DNA from: Thauera terpenica 58Eu
GTDB taxonomy: Bacteria > Pseudomonadota > Gammaproteobacteria > Burkholderiales > Rhodocyclaceae
NCBI RefSeq assembly: GCF_000443165.1
Contig: NZ_ATJV01000057.1
Location: forward strand, 1-43,511
Length of the DNA: 43,511 nucleotides
Direction of reading: 5' to 3'
In this document: positions 16,036 through 24,132 of the stretch, piece by piece
Layout: every line of letters begins with the position of its first letter
How positions within the stretch are numbered: position 1 is the first letter of the stretch
The notes under the pieces: model-generated
What the model was told of the DNA's origin: nothing
The model's database searches: none
Seen by the model: only the letters and a program-made list of their open reading frames with translations
Program-made: the position numbers and the translations under genes

Positions 16036-17877
16036 TTACTTCTTGCGCATCGGGGGCAGGTCGGTGCAGCTGCCGTGCGCGACTTCGGCGGCCATGCCCA
16101 CGGTTTCACCCAGGGTGGGGTGGGGGTGGATGGTCTTGCCGATGTCGGTGGCGTCGGCGCCCATTTCGATGGCCAGGCAGACTTCGCTGATCATGTCGCC
16201 GGCAGACGGCCCGACGATGGTGCCACCGATGATGCGGTGCGTTTCGGCGTCGAAGATCAGCTTGGTGAAGCCGTAGTCGGCGCCGTTGGCGATGGCGCGG
16301 CCCGATGCCGCCCAGGGGAACTTGGCGGTGTCGATCTTCTTGCCTTCGGCCTTGGCCTGGGCTTCGGTGTAGCCCACCCAGGCCACTTCCGGGTGGGTGT
16401 AGGCCACGCCGGGGATGACGGTGGCGTCGAAGGCGGCGCGGGCAAGCTCGGGCTTGCCTTGTGCCTCACCGGCCGCGACTTCCGCCGCGACGTGGGCCTC
16501 ATGCACCGCCTTGTGGGCGAGCATGGGCTGGCCGACGACGTCGCCGATGGCGAAGATGTGCGGCACGTTGGTGCGCATCTGCGCATCCACCGCGATGAAG
16601 CCGCGCTCGCTCACCGCGATGCCGGCCTTGTCGGCACCGATCTTGTTGCCGTTGGGCGCGCGACCCGCGGACTGCAGGATCATGTCGTAGCGGACCGGTT
16701 CGGTGGGTGCGTTCGCGCTGCTGTCGACCCCTTCGAACGTAACCCACAGACCATCGTCCCTGGCTTCGACGGCGACGGTCCTGGTCTTGAGCATGATCTT
16801 GTCGAAGCGGTGGGTGTTCTGCTTTTCCCACACCTTGACAGCGTCGCGGTCCGGGCCTTGCATCAGGCCGTCGAGCATCTCGACGACGTCGATGCGCGCG
16901 CCCAGGGTGGAATACACCGTGGCCATTTCCAGGCCGATGATGCCGCCGCCGATGACCAGCATCTTGCCCGGCACCTGGCGCAGCTCCAGCGCGCCGGTGG
17001 AGTCCACAATGCGCGGATCCTGCGGGATGAAGGGCAGGTGCATCGCGGCCGAGCCGGCGGCGATGATGGCCTGCTTGAACTTGATCACCTTCTTCGCGCC
17101 GGTCTTGTCCTGGCTGCTGCCGCTGGTTTCTTCGACTTCGAGGTGATGGGGGTCGAGGAAGTGGCCGTAGCCGCGGATGACATCGACCTTGCGCGCCTTG
17201 GCCATGCCGGTCAGGCCGCCGGTGAGCTTGCCGACGATGCCGTCCTTGTGCTTGCGCAGGGCGTCGATGTCGATGGCGGGCTGGGCGAAGCTGACGCCGG
17301 CGCTGCCGATGTGGGCGGCCTCATCGATGACGGCGGCGACGTGCAGCAAGGCCTTGGACGGGATGCAGCCGACGTTCAGACACACACCACCCAGGGTGGC
17401 GTAGCGCTCGATGATGGCGACCTTGAGGCCGAGGTCGGCCGCGCGGAAGGCGCCCGAGTAGCCGCCCGGGCCGGCGCCGAGCACGACCAGGTCGTATTCG
17501 GCATCGGCCGTGCCGCTGTGCGACGCGGCAGCAGGGGCAGCGCTGACCGGCGCCGCAGCGGGCGCGGCCGGCGCCGCAGCCGGGGCGGAGGCAGCAGCCG
17601 GAGCTGGCGCAGCTGAGGTCGCGGTCGCTGCCGCAGCGCTCGTCTCCTCCACCTTGATCAGCACCGCGCCTTCGCCGACCTTGTCGCCGAGCTGGACCAG
17701 CACTTCGCGCACCACCCCGGCCGTGCTCGAGGGCACGTCCATGGTGGCCTTGTCGGACTCGAGCGTGCAGATTGACTCGTCGACCTGGATGCTGTCGCCG
17801 ACCTTCACGTACAACTCGATGACCGGCACGGTATCGAAATCGCCGATGTCCGGAACCTTCACTTCAATCAGGCTCAT
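16036..17877 (-). CDS. lpdA: Dihydrolipoyl dehydrogenase (E3) with N-terminal lipoyl domain
   Basis: 613 residues. A lipoyl domain comes first, with the lipoyl-lysine Lys43 in ESDKATMDVPS, then an Ala/Pro linker (about 80-125). The flavoprotein follows: FAD motif GAGPGG at 134-139, redox disulfide Cys166-Cys171 (GGVCLNVGCIPSK), NAD domain with GGGIIG, and the C-terminal HPHPTLGE active-site motif. It reoxidises the dihydrolipoyl groups of the pyruvate dehydrogenase complex, making NADH. Standard E3 is about 470 residues; the added lipoyl domain is known in betaproteobacteria and Neisseria. AAGGAG precedes the ATG, 10 bp after aceF. Confidence 0.95.
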   Translation of the reverse strand: MSLIEVKVPDIGDFDTVPVIELYVKVGDSIQVDESICTLESDKATMDVPSSTAGVVREVLVQLGDKVGEGAVLIKVEETSAAAATATSAAPAPAAASAPAAAPAAPAAAPVSAAPAAASHSGTADAEYDLVVLGAGPGGYSGAFRAADLGLKVAIIERYATLGGVCLNVGCIPSKALLHVAAVIDEAAHIGSAGVSFAQPAIDIDALRKHKDGIVGKLTGGLTGMAKARKVDVIRGYGHFLDPHHLEVEETSGSSQDKTGAKKVIKFKQAIIAAGSAAMHLPFIPQDPRIVDSTGALELRQVPGKMLVIGGGIIGLEMATVYSTLGARIDVVEMLDGLMQGPDRDAVKVWEKQNTHRFDKIMLKTRTVAVEARDDGLWVTFEGVDSSANAPTEPVRYDMILQSAGRAPNGNKIGADKAGIAVSERGFIAVDAQMRTNVPHIFAIGDVVGQPMLAHKAVHEAHVAAEVAAGEAQGKPELARAAFDATVIPGVAYTHPEVAWVGYTEAQAKAEGKKIDTAKFPWAASGRAIANGADYGFTKLIFDAETHRIIGGTIVGPSAGDMISEVCLAIEMGADATDIGKTIHPHPTLGETVGMAAEVAHGSCTDLPPMRKK

Positions 17878-17887
17878 GGCGATCTCC

Positions 17888-19618
17888 TTAAAGCATCACG
17901 CGGCGGAAGTCCGCCAGCAGTTGGGCCAGGTACACGTTGAAGCGGGTGGCCAGGGCGCCGTCGATGACGCGGTGGTCTGCGCTCAGCGACATGGGCAGGG
18001 TGAGGCGCGGCACGAAGGCCTTGCCGTCCCACACCGGTTTCATCACCGATTTGTTCACGCCCAGGATGGCGACTTCGGGCGCGTTGACGATGGGTGAGAA
18101 GTAGGTGCCACCGATGCCGCCCAGCGAGCTGATGGTGAAGCACGCACCCGACATGTCGGCGGGCTTGATCTTGCCGTCGCGCGCCTGCTTGGCGAGCGCG
18201 CCGGTTTCGGCCGCGATCTCGAACACGCTCTTCTTGTCGGCGCCCTTGACCACCGGCACGACCAGGCCGTTGGGGGTGTCGGCGGCGAAGGCGATGTTGA
18301 AGTACTTCTTGTAGATGAGGTTGTCACCGTCGAGCGAGGTGTTGAACTCGGGGAATTCCTGCAGCGCGCGCACCGAAGCCTTGATGATGAAGGCGAGCAT
18401 GGTGAGCTTCTTGCCGGACTTCTCGAACTCCTTGTTCATCTGGACGCGGAAGGCTTCCAGATCGGTGATGTCGGCGTCTTCATGGTAGGTGACCGCCGGG
18501 ATCATCGCCCAGTTGCGGGCGAGGTTCTGGCCGGAGATCTTCTTGATGCGGGACAGCGGCTTGGCCTCGACTTCGCCGAACTTGGCGAAATCGACCTTGG
18601 GCCAGGGCAGCAGGTCCAGACCGCCGCCCAGGCTGCCGACGGCCGCTGCCGCCACGCTCTTGCCGGGGACGACGCCGGTGCTCATCGCGCCCTTGATGAA
18701 GGCGGCGACGTCGGCCTTGAGCACGCGACCCTTGGGACCGCTAGCCTTGACCTGAGCGAGATCCACCCCCAGTTCGCGCGCAAAGGCGCGCACCGAGGGG
18801 CTGGCGTGCAGCCGCCCGCCGAGCTTGACCGCGGACGGGCTGGCGCTGCCGACCGGCATCGATGCCGGGGCGCTGAGCGCGGGGCCGCCGTCGGCGAGCA
18901 TGGTGGAGCTGGCGTCCGCTGACGGCGCTGCAGCCATGGCGGGAGCGGGGGCTGGCGCAGCAGCCGGAGCGGGTGCGGGTGCGGCCGCCGACCCCGCTGA
19001 GGCGCCTGCTGCCGTCTCGAGCTTGATCAGCACCGCGCCTTCTGCCACTTTGTCACCGATCTGGACCAGCACTTCCTTGACCACACCAGCGTGCGATGAA
19101 GGCACGTCCATGGTGGCTTTGTCGGACTCGAGGGTGCAGATGGCCTCGTCGACCTCGATGCGATCGCCGACCTTGACGAACAGCTCGATCACCGGCACGG
19201 CGTCGAAATCGCCGATGTCCGGCACCTTGACCTCGACCATGCCGCCGCCTGCAGCGGGGGCTGCAGGCGCGGAGGCAGCCGCTGCGGGTGCAGCGGCTGG
19301 TGCTGGCGGGGCAGCGGGCGCAGCAGCCGCAGCCGGTGCGCTTGCGGCGGGAGCTGCTGCCGCAGCCCCTGCCGTGGCTGCGGCCTCGAGCTTGATCAGC
19401 ACCGCGCCTTCGGCGACCTTGTCGCCGACCGCGATCAGCACCTCCTTCACCACGCCGGCGTGGCTGGAGGGAATGTCCATCGTGGCCTTGTCGGATTCCA
19501 GGGTGGCGATGGCGTCATCGACGGCGATGGTGTCGCCGACCTTCACGAACAGTTCGATCACCGGTACGGCGTCGAAGTCGCCGATATCCGGCACCTTCAC
19601 TTCAATGAGTTGGCTCAT
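17888..19618 (-). CDS. aceF: Dihydrolipoamide acetyltransferase (E2) of pyruvate dehydrogenase
   Basis: 576 residues: lipoyl domain 1 (Lys44 in ESDKATMDIPS), Ala/Pro linker, lipoyl domain 2 (ESDKATMDVPS, about 165), another flexible linker, the E1/E3-binding domain (about 270-305, SPSVRAFARELGVDLAQVK) and the catalytic acetyltransferase core with the C-terminal LSADHRVIDGALA active-site motif. It transfers acetyl groups from lipoyl arms to CoA and forms the complex core. It lies 20 bp after aceE and has an AAGGAG site. Confidence 0.95.
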   Translation of the reverse strand: MSQLIEVKVPDIGDFDAVPVIELFVKVGDTIAVDDAIATLESDKATMDIPSSHAGVVKEVLIAVGDKVAEGAVLIKLEAAATAGAAAAAPAASAPAAAAAPAAPPAPAAAPAAAASAPAAPAAGGGMVEVKVPDIGDFDAVPVIELFVKVGDRIEVDEAICTLESDKATMDVPSSHAGVVKEVLVQIGDKVAEGAVLIKLETAAGASAGSAAAPAPAPAAAPAPAPAMAAAPSADASSTMLADGGPALSAPASMPVGSASPSAVKLGGRLHASPSVRAFARELGVDLAQVKASGPKGRVLKADVAAFIKGAMSTGVVPGKSVAAAAVGSLGGGLDLLPWPKVDFAKFGEVEAKPLSRIKKISGQNLARNWAMIPAVTYHEDADITDLEAFRVQMNKEFEKSGKKLTMLAFIIKASVRALQEFPEFNTSLDGDNLIYKKYFNIAFAADTPNGLVVPVVKGADKKSVFEIAAETGALAKQARDGKIKPADMSGACFTISSLGGIGGTYFSPIVNAPEVAILGVNKSVMKPVWDGKAFVPRLTLPMSLSADHRVIDGALATRFNVYLAQLLADFRRVML

Positions 19619-19638
19619 GTTCTTGTCTCCTTGCGCGC

Positions 19639-22320
19639 TCAGACCGACAGCGGATTGGGCTTGTTCGGGTCGAGCTGGTACTTGACCAGTGCGGCTGCAA
19701 CCTTGTCGCGCGCGATGCTGCCCTCATCGGCCAGCGTCTTGAGCGCCGACAGCGTCACCCAGTGGCGATCCACCTCGAAGAAGTGGCGCAACTGTTCGCG
19801 GGTGTCGGAGCGGCCGAAGCCATCGGTGCCCAGGGTGAAGAAGGTGCGCTTCACTTGCGAACGGATCTGCTCGGGGAACATGCGGATGTAGTCGGTGGCG
19901 GCGATGACCGGGCCTTCCCTGTCGGCGAGCTTTTGCTGCACATGGCTTTGGCGCGGCTCTTCCATCGGGTGCAGCAGATTCCAGCGCTCGACGTCATGGC
20001 CGTCGCGGGCGAGCTCATTGAAGCTGGGTACACCCCAGATGTCGGCTTCGACGCCCCAGTCGCTCTTGAGCAGTTCGGCCGCGGCGATGACCTCGAGGAG
20101 GATCGTGCCCGAGCCCATCAGCTGCACGCGCGGACCCTGGGTGTCGGCACCCTGGCGGAACAGGTACATGCCCTTGAGGATGTCGGCCTCGGCGCCGGCG
20201 GGCATCTCGGGATGCTCGTAGTTCTCGTTCATCACCGTGATGTAGTAGTACACGTCCTCCTGCTCGGCGAACATGCGGCGCATGCCGTCCTGCACGATGA
20301 CCGCGACTTCGTACTGGAAGGTGGGGTCGTAGCTGATGCAGTTGGGAATCATGTTGGCCATCAGCAGGCTGTGGCCGTCCTGGTGCTGCAGGCCTTCGCC
20401 ATTGAGCGTGGTGCGCCCGGCGGTGCCGCCCATCATGAAGCCGCGGGTGCGCTGGTCGGCTGCCGCCCAGCACAGGTCCATGGTGCGCTGCATGCCGAAC
20501 ATCGAGTAGAAGATGTAGAACGGAATCATCTGCACGTTGTGCACGCTGTAAGCGGTGCCAGCGGCAATCCAGTCGGCCATGGCGCCGGCTTCGTTGATGC
20601 CTTCCTGCAGCACCTGGCCGGTCTTGGACTCCTTGTAGAACATGAGCTGGTCATGGTCTTCCGGCACGTACTGCTGGCCTTGCTGGTTCCAGATGCCGTA
20701 CTGGCGGAACATGCCTTCCATGCCGAAGGTGCGCGACTCGTCCGGGACGATGGGCACCACGTGCTTGCCGATCTGCTTGTCCTTGAGCAGCGTGTTCATG
20801 ATGCGCACCACCGCCATCGTGGTCGACAGCTCGCGGCCTTCGCCGGACGCCTTGAGCAGCGCGCCGAAAGCGTCGAGCTCGGGCACGGCCAGCGGCGCGG
20901 CCTTGGTGCGGCGCTGGGGCAGGAAGCCACCCAGGTCCTGGCGGTGTTGCATCAGATATTTGTATTCGACCGAGTCTTCGGCGAACTTCACGTAGGGCAG
21001 CTCTTCGATCTTGTCATCGGGCACGGGCAGACCGAAGCGGTCGCGGAAGCGACGGACGGCCTCGGTGTCCATCTTCTTTTGCTGGTGCGAGATGTTCATC
21101 GCCTCACCAGCCTGGCCCATGCCGTAGCCCTTGATGGTCTTGGCGAGGATCAGCGTGGGCTGGCCCTTGTGCTCGCTAGCCTCCTTGTAGGCCGCGAAAA
21201 TCTTGAAGATGTCGTGCCCGCCGCGGTTCAGACGCCAGATCTGGGTGTCGGTCCAGTCGGCGACGAGTGCCTTCAGTTCGGGGGTGTTGAAGAAGTGCTC
21301 GCGCACATAGGCGCCGTCCTTGGCCTTGAAGGTCTGATATTCGCCGTCCACGCAGGCCATCATGCGTTTTTGCAGGATGCCGTCCTTGTCGCGCGCCAGC
21401 AGCCTGTCCCAGTGCGTGCCCCAGATCACCTTGAGGACGTGCCAGCCGGCACCGCGGAACTGGGATTCGAGCTCCTGGATGATCTTGCCGTTGCCGCGCA
21501 CCGGGCCGTCCAGGCGCTGCAGGTTGCAGTTGATGACGAACACCAGGTTGTCGAGCTGCTCGCGCGCGGCCATGCCGATGGCGCCCAGCGACTCGACCTC
21601 GTCGGTCTCGCCGTCACCGAGGAAGGCCCATACCTTGCGCTGCTCGGCGCGTACGGGGTCGATCATGTTGCGGCTGGCCATGTACTTCATGAAGCGCGCC
21701 TGGTAGATGGCGCACAGCGGGCCCAGGCCCATCGACACGGTGGGGAACTGCCAGAAGTCCGGCATCAGCCAGGGGTGGGGGTAGGACGAGATGCCCTTGC
21801 CGCCGACTTCCTGGCGGAAGTTGTCCATCTGCTCTTCAGTCAGGCGACCCAGCATGAAGGCGCGGGCATAGATGCCCGGCACCGAGTGGCCCTGGAAATA
21901 GATCATGTCGCCGTCGTGCTGCTCGGACGGCGCGTGCCAGAAGTGCGAGAAGCCGACGTCGTAGAGCGCAGCGGCGGACGCGAAGGAGGCGATGTGGCCG
22001 CCGACGTTGGTGCCCTTGTTGGCGCGCACCACCATCGCCATCGCGTTCCAGCGGACGTAGGAGTGGATCTTGATCTCGATGTCGGCATCGCCCGGATAGG
22101 GCGGCTGCTGCTCGACCGGAATCGTGTTGATGTATTCGGTGGTGGCCGAGTAGGGGATGTTCACCCCTTCCTGGCGCGCGGTGGCGATCAGGGTCTCGAT
22201 CAGGTAGTGGGCGCGCTGCGGGCCTTCGTGTTCAACGACGGCGGCCAGTGCTTCCAGCCATTCCTTCGTTTCCTGCGCATCCGTGTCGGGTTGCGCGAGA
22301 ACGTTGGTGATTCCGGTCAT
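19639..22320 (-). CDS. aceE: Pyruvate dehydrogenase E1, homodimeric type
   Basis: 893 residues from the ATG at 22320, which has GAGGAG about 8 bases upstream; an ATG 15 bases earlier is less well placed. It is the long homodimeric E1: thiamine-diphosphate motif GDGETDE followed by NCNLQRLDGPVRGN, the conserved ISSYPHPWLMPDFWQFPTVS, and EEMPAG-like central segments. It decarboxylates pyruvate and transfers the acetyl group to the lipoyl arms of aceF. First gene of the aceE-aceF-lpdA operon, with a promoter at 22426-22454 and terminator at 15971-16000. Confidence 0.96.
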   Translation of the reverse strand: MTGITNVLAQPDTDAQETKEWLEALAAVVEHEGPQRAHYLIETLIATARQEGVNIPYSATTEYINTIPVEQQPPYPGDADIEIKIHSYVRWNAMAMVVRANKGTNVGGHIASFASAAALYDVGFSHFWHAPSEQHDGDMIYFQGHSVPGIYARAFMLGRLTEEQMDNFRQEVGGKGISSYPHPWLMPDFWQFPTVSMGLGPLCAIYQARFMKYMASRNMIDPVRAEQRKVWAFLGDGETDEVESLGAIGMAAREQLDNLVFVINCNLQRLDGPVRGNGKIIQELESQFRGAGWHVLKVIWGTHWDRLLARDKDGILQKRMMACVDGEYQTFKAKDGAYVREHFFNTPELKALVADWTDTQIWRLNRGGHDIFKIFAAYKEASEHKGQPTLILAKTIKGYGMGQAGEAMNISHQQKKMDTEAVRRFRDRFGLPVPDDKIEELPYVKFAEDSVEYKYLMQHRQDLGGFLPQRRTKAAPLAVPELDAFGALLKASGEGRELSTTMAVVRIMNTLLKDKQIGKHVVPIVPDESRTFGMEGMFRQYGIWNQQGQQYVPEDHDQLMFYKESKTGQVLQEGINEAGAMADWIAAGTAYSVHNVQMIPFYIFYSMFGMQRTMDLCWAAADQRTRGFMMGGTAGRTTLNGEGLQHQDGHSLLMANMIPNCISYDPTFQYEVAVIVQDGMRRMFAEQEDVYYYITVMNENYEHPEMPAGAEADILKGMYLFRQGADTQGPRVQLMGSGTILLEVIAAAELLKSDWGVEADIWGVPSFNELARDGHDVERWNLLHPMEEPRQSHVQQKLADREGPVIAATDYIRMFPEQIRSQVKRTFFTLGTDGFGRSDTREQLRHFFEVDRHWVTLSALKTLADEGSIARDKVAAALVKYQLDPNKPNPLSV

Positions 22321-22425
22321 GGCTTGTCTCCTCATGACTTTCAGTGGGTGAACCCTGCCCCTGCAGGCAGGCGTTGTGTGGATACGGGCACAGCCAGTCC
22401 GTCATGTGGCCGGCTGACTTTTCAA

Positions 22426-22454
22426 ACTATAAAACGTCTTTTCGCAATGTGCAA
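22426..22454 (-). promoter_or_regulatory. Sigma-70 promoter of the aceE operon
   Basis: On the minus strand TTGCAC (22454-22449), exactly 17 bases, then TATAGT (22431-22426). The surrounding A/T-rich stretch stands out from the GC-rich flanks. The leader to the aceE ATG would be about 100 bases. Confidence 0.75.
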
Positions 22455-22527
22455 TATGCTCATCAAGAAAAGCAGCGCCAGCAGGCGCGCATGAAAGCCG
22501 CAAGGAGGGCGTGAGTAGACGCACAAA

Positions 22528-22555
22528 CGGCGCACTCACCGGGGGGAGTGCGCCG
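22528..22555 (-). terminator. Hairpin after the Liv-type binding protein gene
   Basis: A perfect 10-bp stem (CGGCGCACTC and GAGTGCGCCG) with an 8-base loop follows the gene ending at 22599. The minus-strand T content after it is modest (GTTTGTG), so strength is uncertain. Confidence 0.6.
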
Positions 22556-22598
22556 TTGCGGGGCGGGCTTGAAGGCGGGAAAGGGGCGTGCGCGCTGC

Positions 22599-23831
22599 TC
22601 ATGACTGCATCGCCCGCTGGCGGTCTTGTGCGTAGGCAAACACCACACGGCCGTCGCGCACCTCGCCCATGTGAATCTGCTGCGGGTGGGTGAGTGTCTC
22701 GTGCTGATCGCGGGCGTAGGGGCGAAGGTAGGTCATGATGACTCCCTGGACGGGCGTGCGTAGATCCTCCAGCGCTTCGCGGATGTGGCGGCCTTCCAGG
22801 CTGTTGGCCTGGCTGATGGCTTGTGCGAGCAAGAGCATCGAATCATACCCCTGCGCGGCCGCCGGCGGCACCGGGATGCGCGCCACGCCGGTGGCCTGCT
22901 GCCACGCCGCCAGGAAGGCGCCACGTGCGGGGTTGGTGGCCTCCTGGATGAAGGTCTGCGGCATGCGCGCGCCCTCGGCGTTGGGGCCGGCCCTGTCGAT
23001 GAAGCTCGACATGGCCAGCGTCCAGCTGCCGATGATCGGTACGCGCCAGTTCAGGCGCGCCAGGTCGTTGGCGATCTGTGCGAGCTCGGGGCCGATGCCA
23101 TAGGTCAGCACCGCCTCGGCGCCGGCCTGGCGTGCGCGCCGCAGCGCCGGGCCCATGTCGGTCTCGCGCAGCTGGAAGCGCTCGATGATGACGGCCGCGA
23201 GGCCGCGCTGGTGCAAGGCGGTGGTGAGGTCTTCGCTGCCCAGCACGCCGTAGTTGGTGGCGTCGTGAAAGATCGCCAGGCGCTGCAGGCCACGGCGTGT
23301 CACTGCCTCGTCGACGATGACCTGCGCCTGCAGGCTGTCATTGGCCGATACACGGAAGATGTAGTTGTCGGCAAACTCCGGCGGCAGGAATTGGCGGGTG
23401 ACCAGGCTGCCGGTCGCCACCGCGGTGATCATGGGGATGCGCGCGAGCTGGTAGTGGCGCTGGCTGGCGAGCGCCACGCCGGTGTTGACGATGCCCAGCG
23501 CGGCGACGATGCCTTCCTTGTGCACCAGCTCCTCGGCGATGCGCGCGCCGCGTTTGTTGTCAGCCTGGTCGTCACGCTCGACGAGTTCGAGCTCCCGGCC
23601 GAGCACCCCGCCACGGGCGTTGATGAGGCCTGCGGCGATGCGGATGCCTTCGCGCATGGAGATGCCCATCGGGCTCGAGCCGCCGGTGAAGGGGCCGGAG
23701 ACGCCGATGCGGATGGGTTCGCCGCCCGCGCCGAGCGCCCTCAAGGGGCGGGCGGCGCCTGCGCCGAGCGCGCAGGCCAGGGCGGCAGGGAGCGCGGCGA
23801 GAACGCGGCGCCGGGAGAAGGAGCGGGGCAT
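22599..23831 (-). CDS. Branched-chain amino acid-type ABC substrate-binding protein
   Basis: 410 residues. The N-terminus SRRRVLAALPAALACALGAG looks like a Tat-type or Sec signal peptide. The mature part is a type 1 periplasmic binding fold: IRIGVSGPFTGGSSPMGISM, GIRIAAGLINARGGVLGREL, ELVERDDQADNKRG and TAVATGSLVTRQF. Proteins of this family deliver amino acids, amides or aromatic acids to Liv-type permeases. No permease or ATPase genes are adjacent, so it may serve a distant transporter or act as the sensor partner of the divergent histidine kinase. The substrate is not predictable from sequence. Confidence 0.85.
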   Translation of the reverse strand: MPRSFSRRRVLAALPAALACALGAGAARPLRALGAGGEPIRIGVSGPFTGGSSPMGISMREGIRIAAGLINARGGVLGRELELVERDDQADNKRGARIAEELVHKEGIVAALGIVNTGVALASQRHYQLARIPMITAVATGSLVTRQFLPPEFADNYIFRVSANDSLQAQVIVDEAVTRRGLQRLAIFHDATNYGVLGSEDLTTALHQRGLAAVIIERFQLRETDMGPALRRARQAGAEAVLTYGIGPELAQIANDLARLNWRVPIIGSWTLAMSSFIDRAGPNAEGARMPQTFIQEATNPARGAFLAAWQQATGVARIPVPPAAAQGYDSMLLLAQAISQANSLEGRHIREALEDLRTPVQGVIMTYLRPYARDQHETLTHPQQIHMGEVRDGRVVFAYAQDRQRAMQS

Positions 23832-24132
23832 GGGCCGACTCTAGGGGCTGGTGTGATGAGGAAAAATTGGCGGAAACCCCACCCGGGTTAGCCCTCGCCC
23901 GTGCGGCCCGGCACGCGCTACCCCAGGCGCTACCCCCGTCGACAGGCTCGGGGCGAACGGAGTCGCCTGTGTGCTTGCCGCCTGGATGAGAGGAGGCGGC
24001 GCGGCCGCGCGGGGCTGCATTAGGGTTACACCGAATGACCGTGGCGGCGGGCGTGCCTGAGAATCGCAGTGCAGCATTTGTCGCCGCGCGCGCGGGCGAT
24101 GCCTTCCCTTCTCCTTTCTCACTGCTGCCTCT
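23832..24132. other. Divergent intergenic region
   Basis: These 301 bp separate the binding-protein gene (minus) from the histidine kinase gene (plus). They are GC-rich and I see no convincing sigma-70 or sigma-54 promoter, operator palindrome or small gene. Confidence 0.4.

Noticed and set aside
19762-22494. A 910-codon open frame on the plus strand opposite aceE
   Set aside because: It mirrors a certain gene in GC-rich DNA, has low-complexity Val/Ala/His/Leu composition and no ribosome-binding site or recognisable domain. The same applies to the long minus-strand frames at 23572-26913 and 26792-29278.
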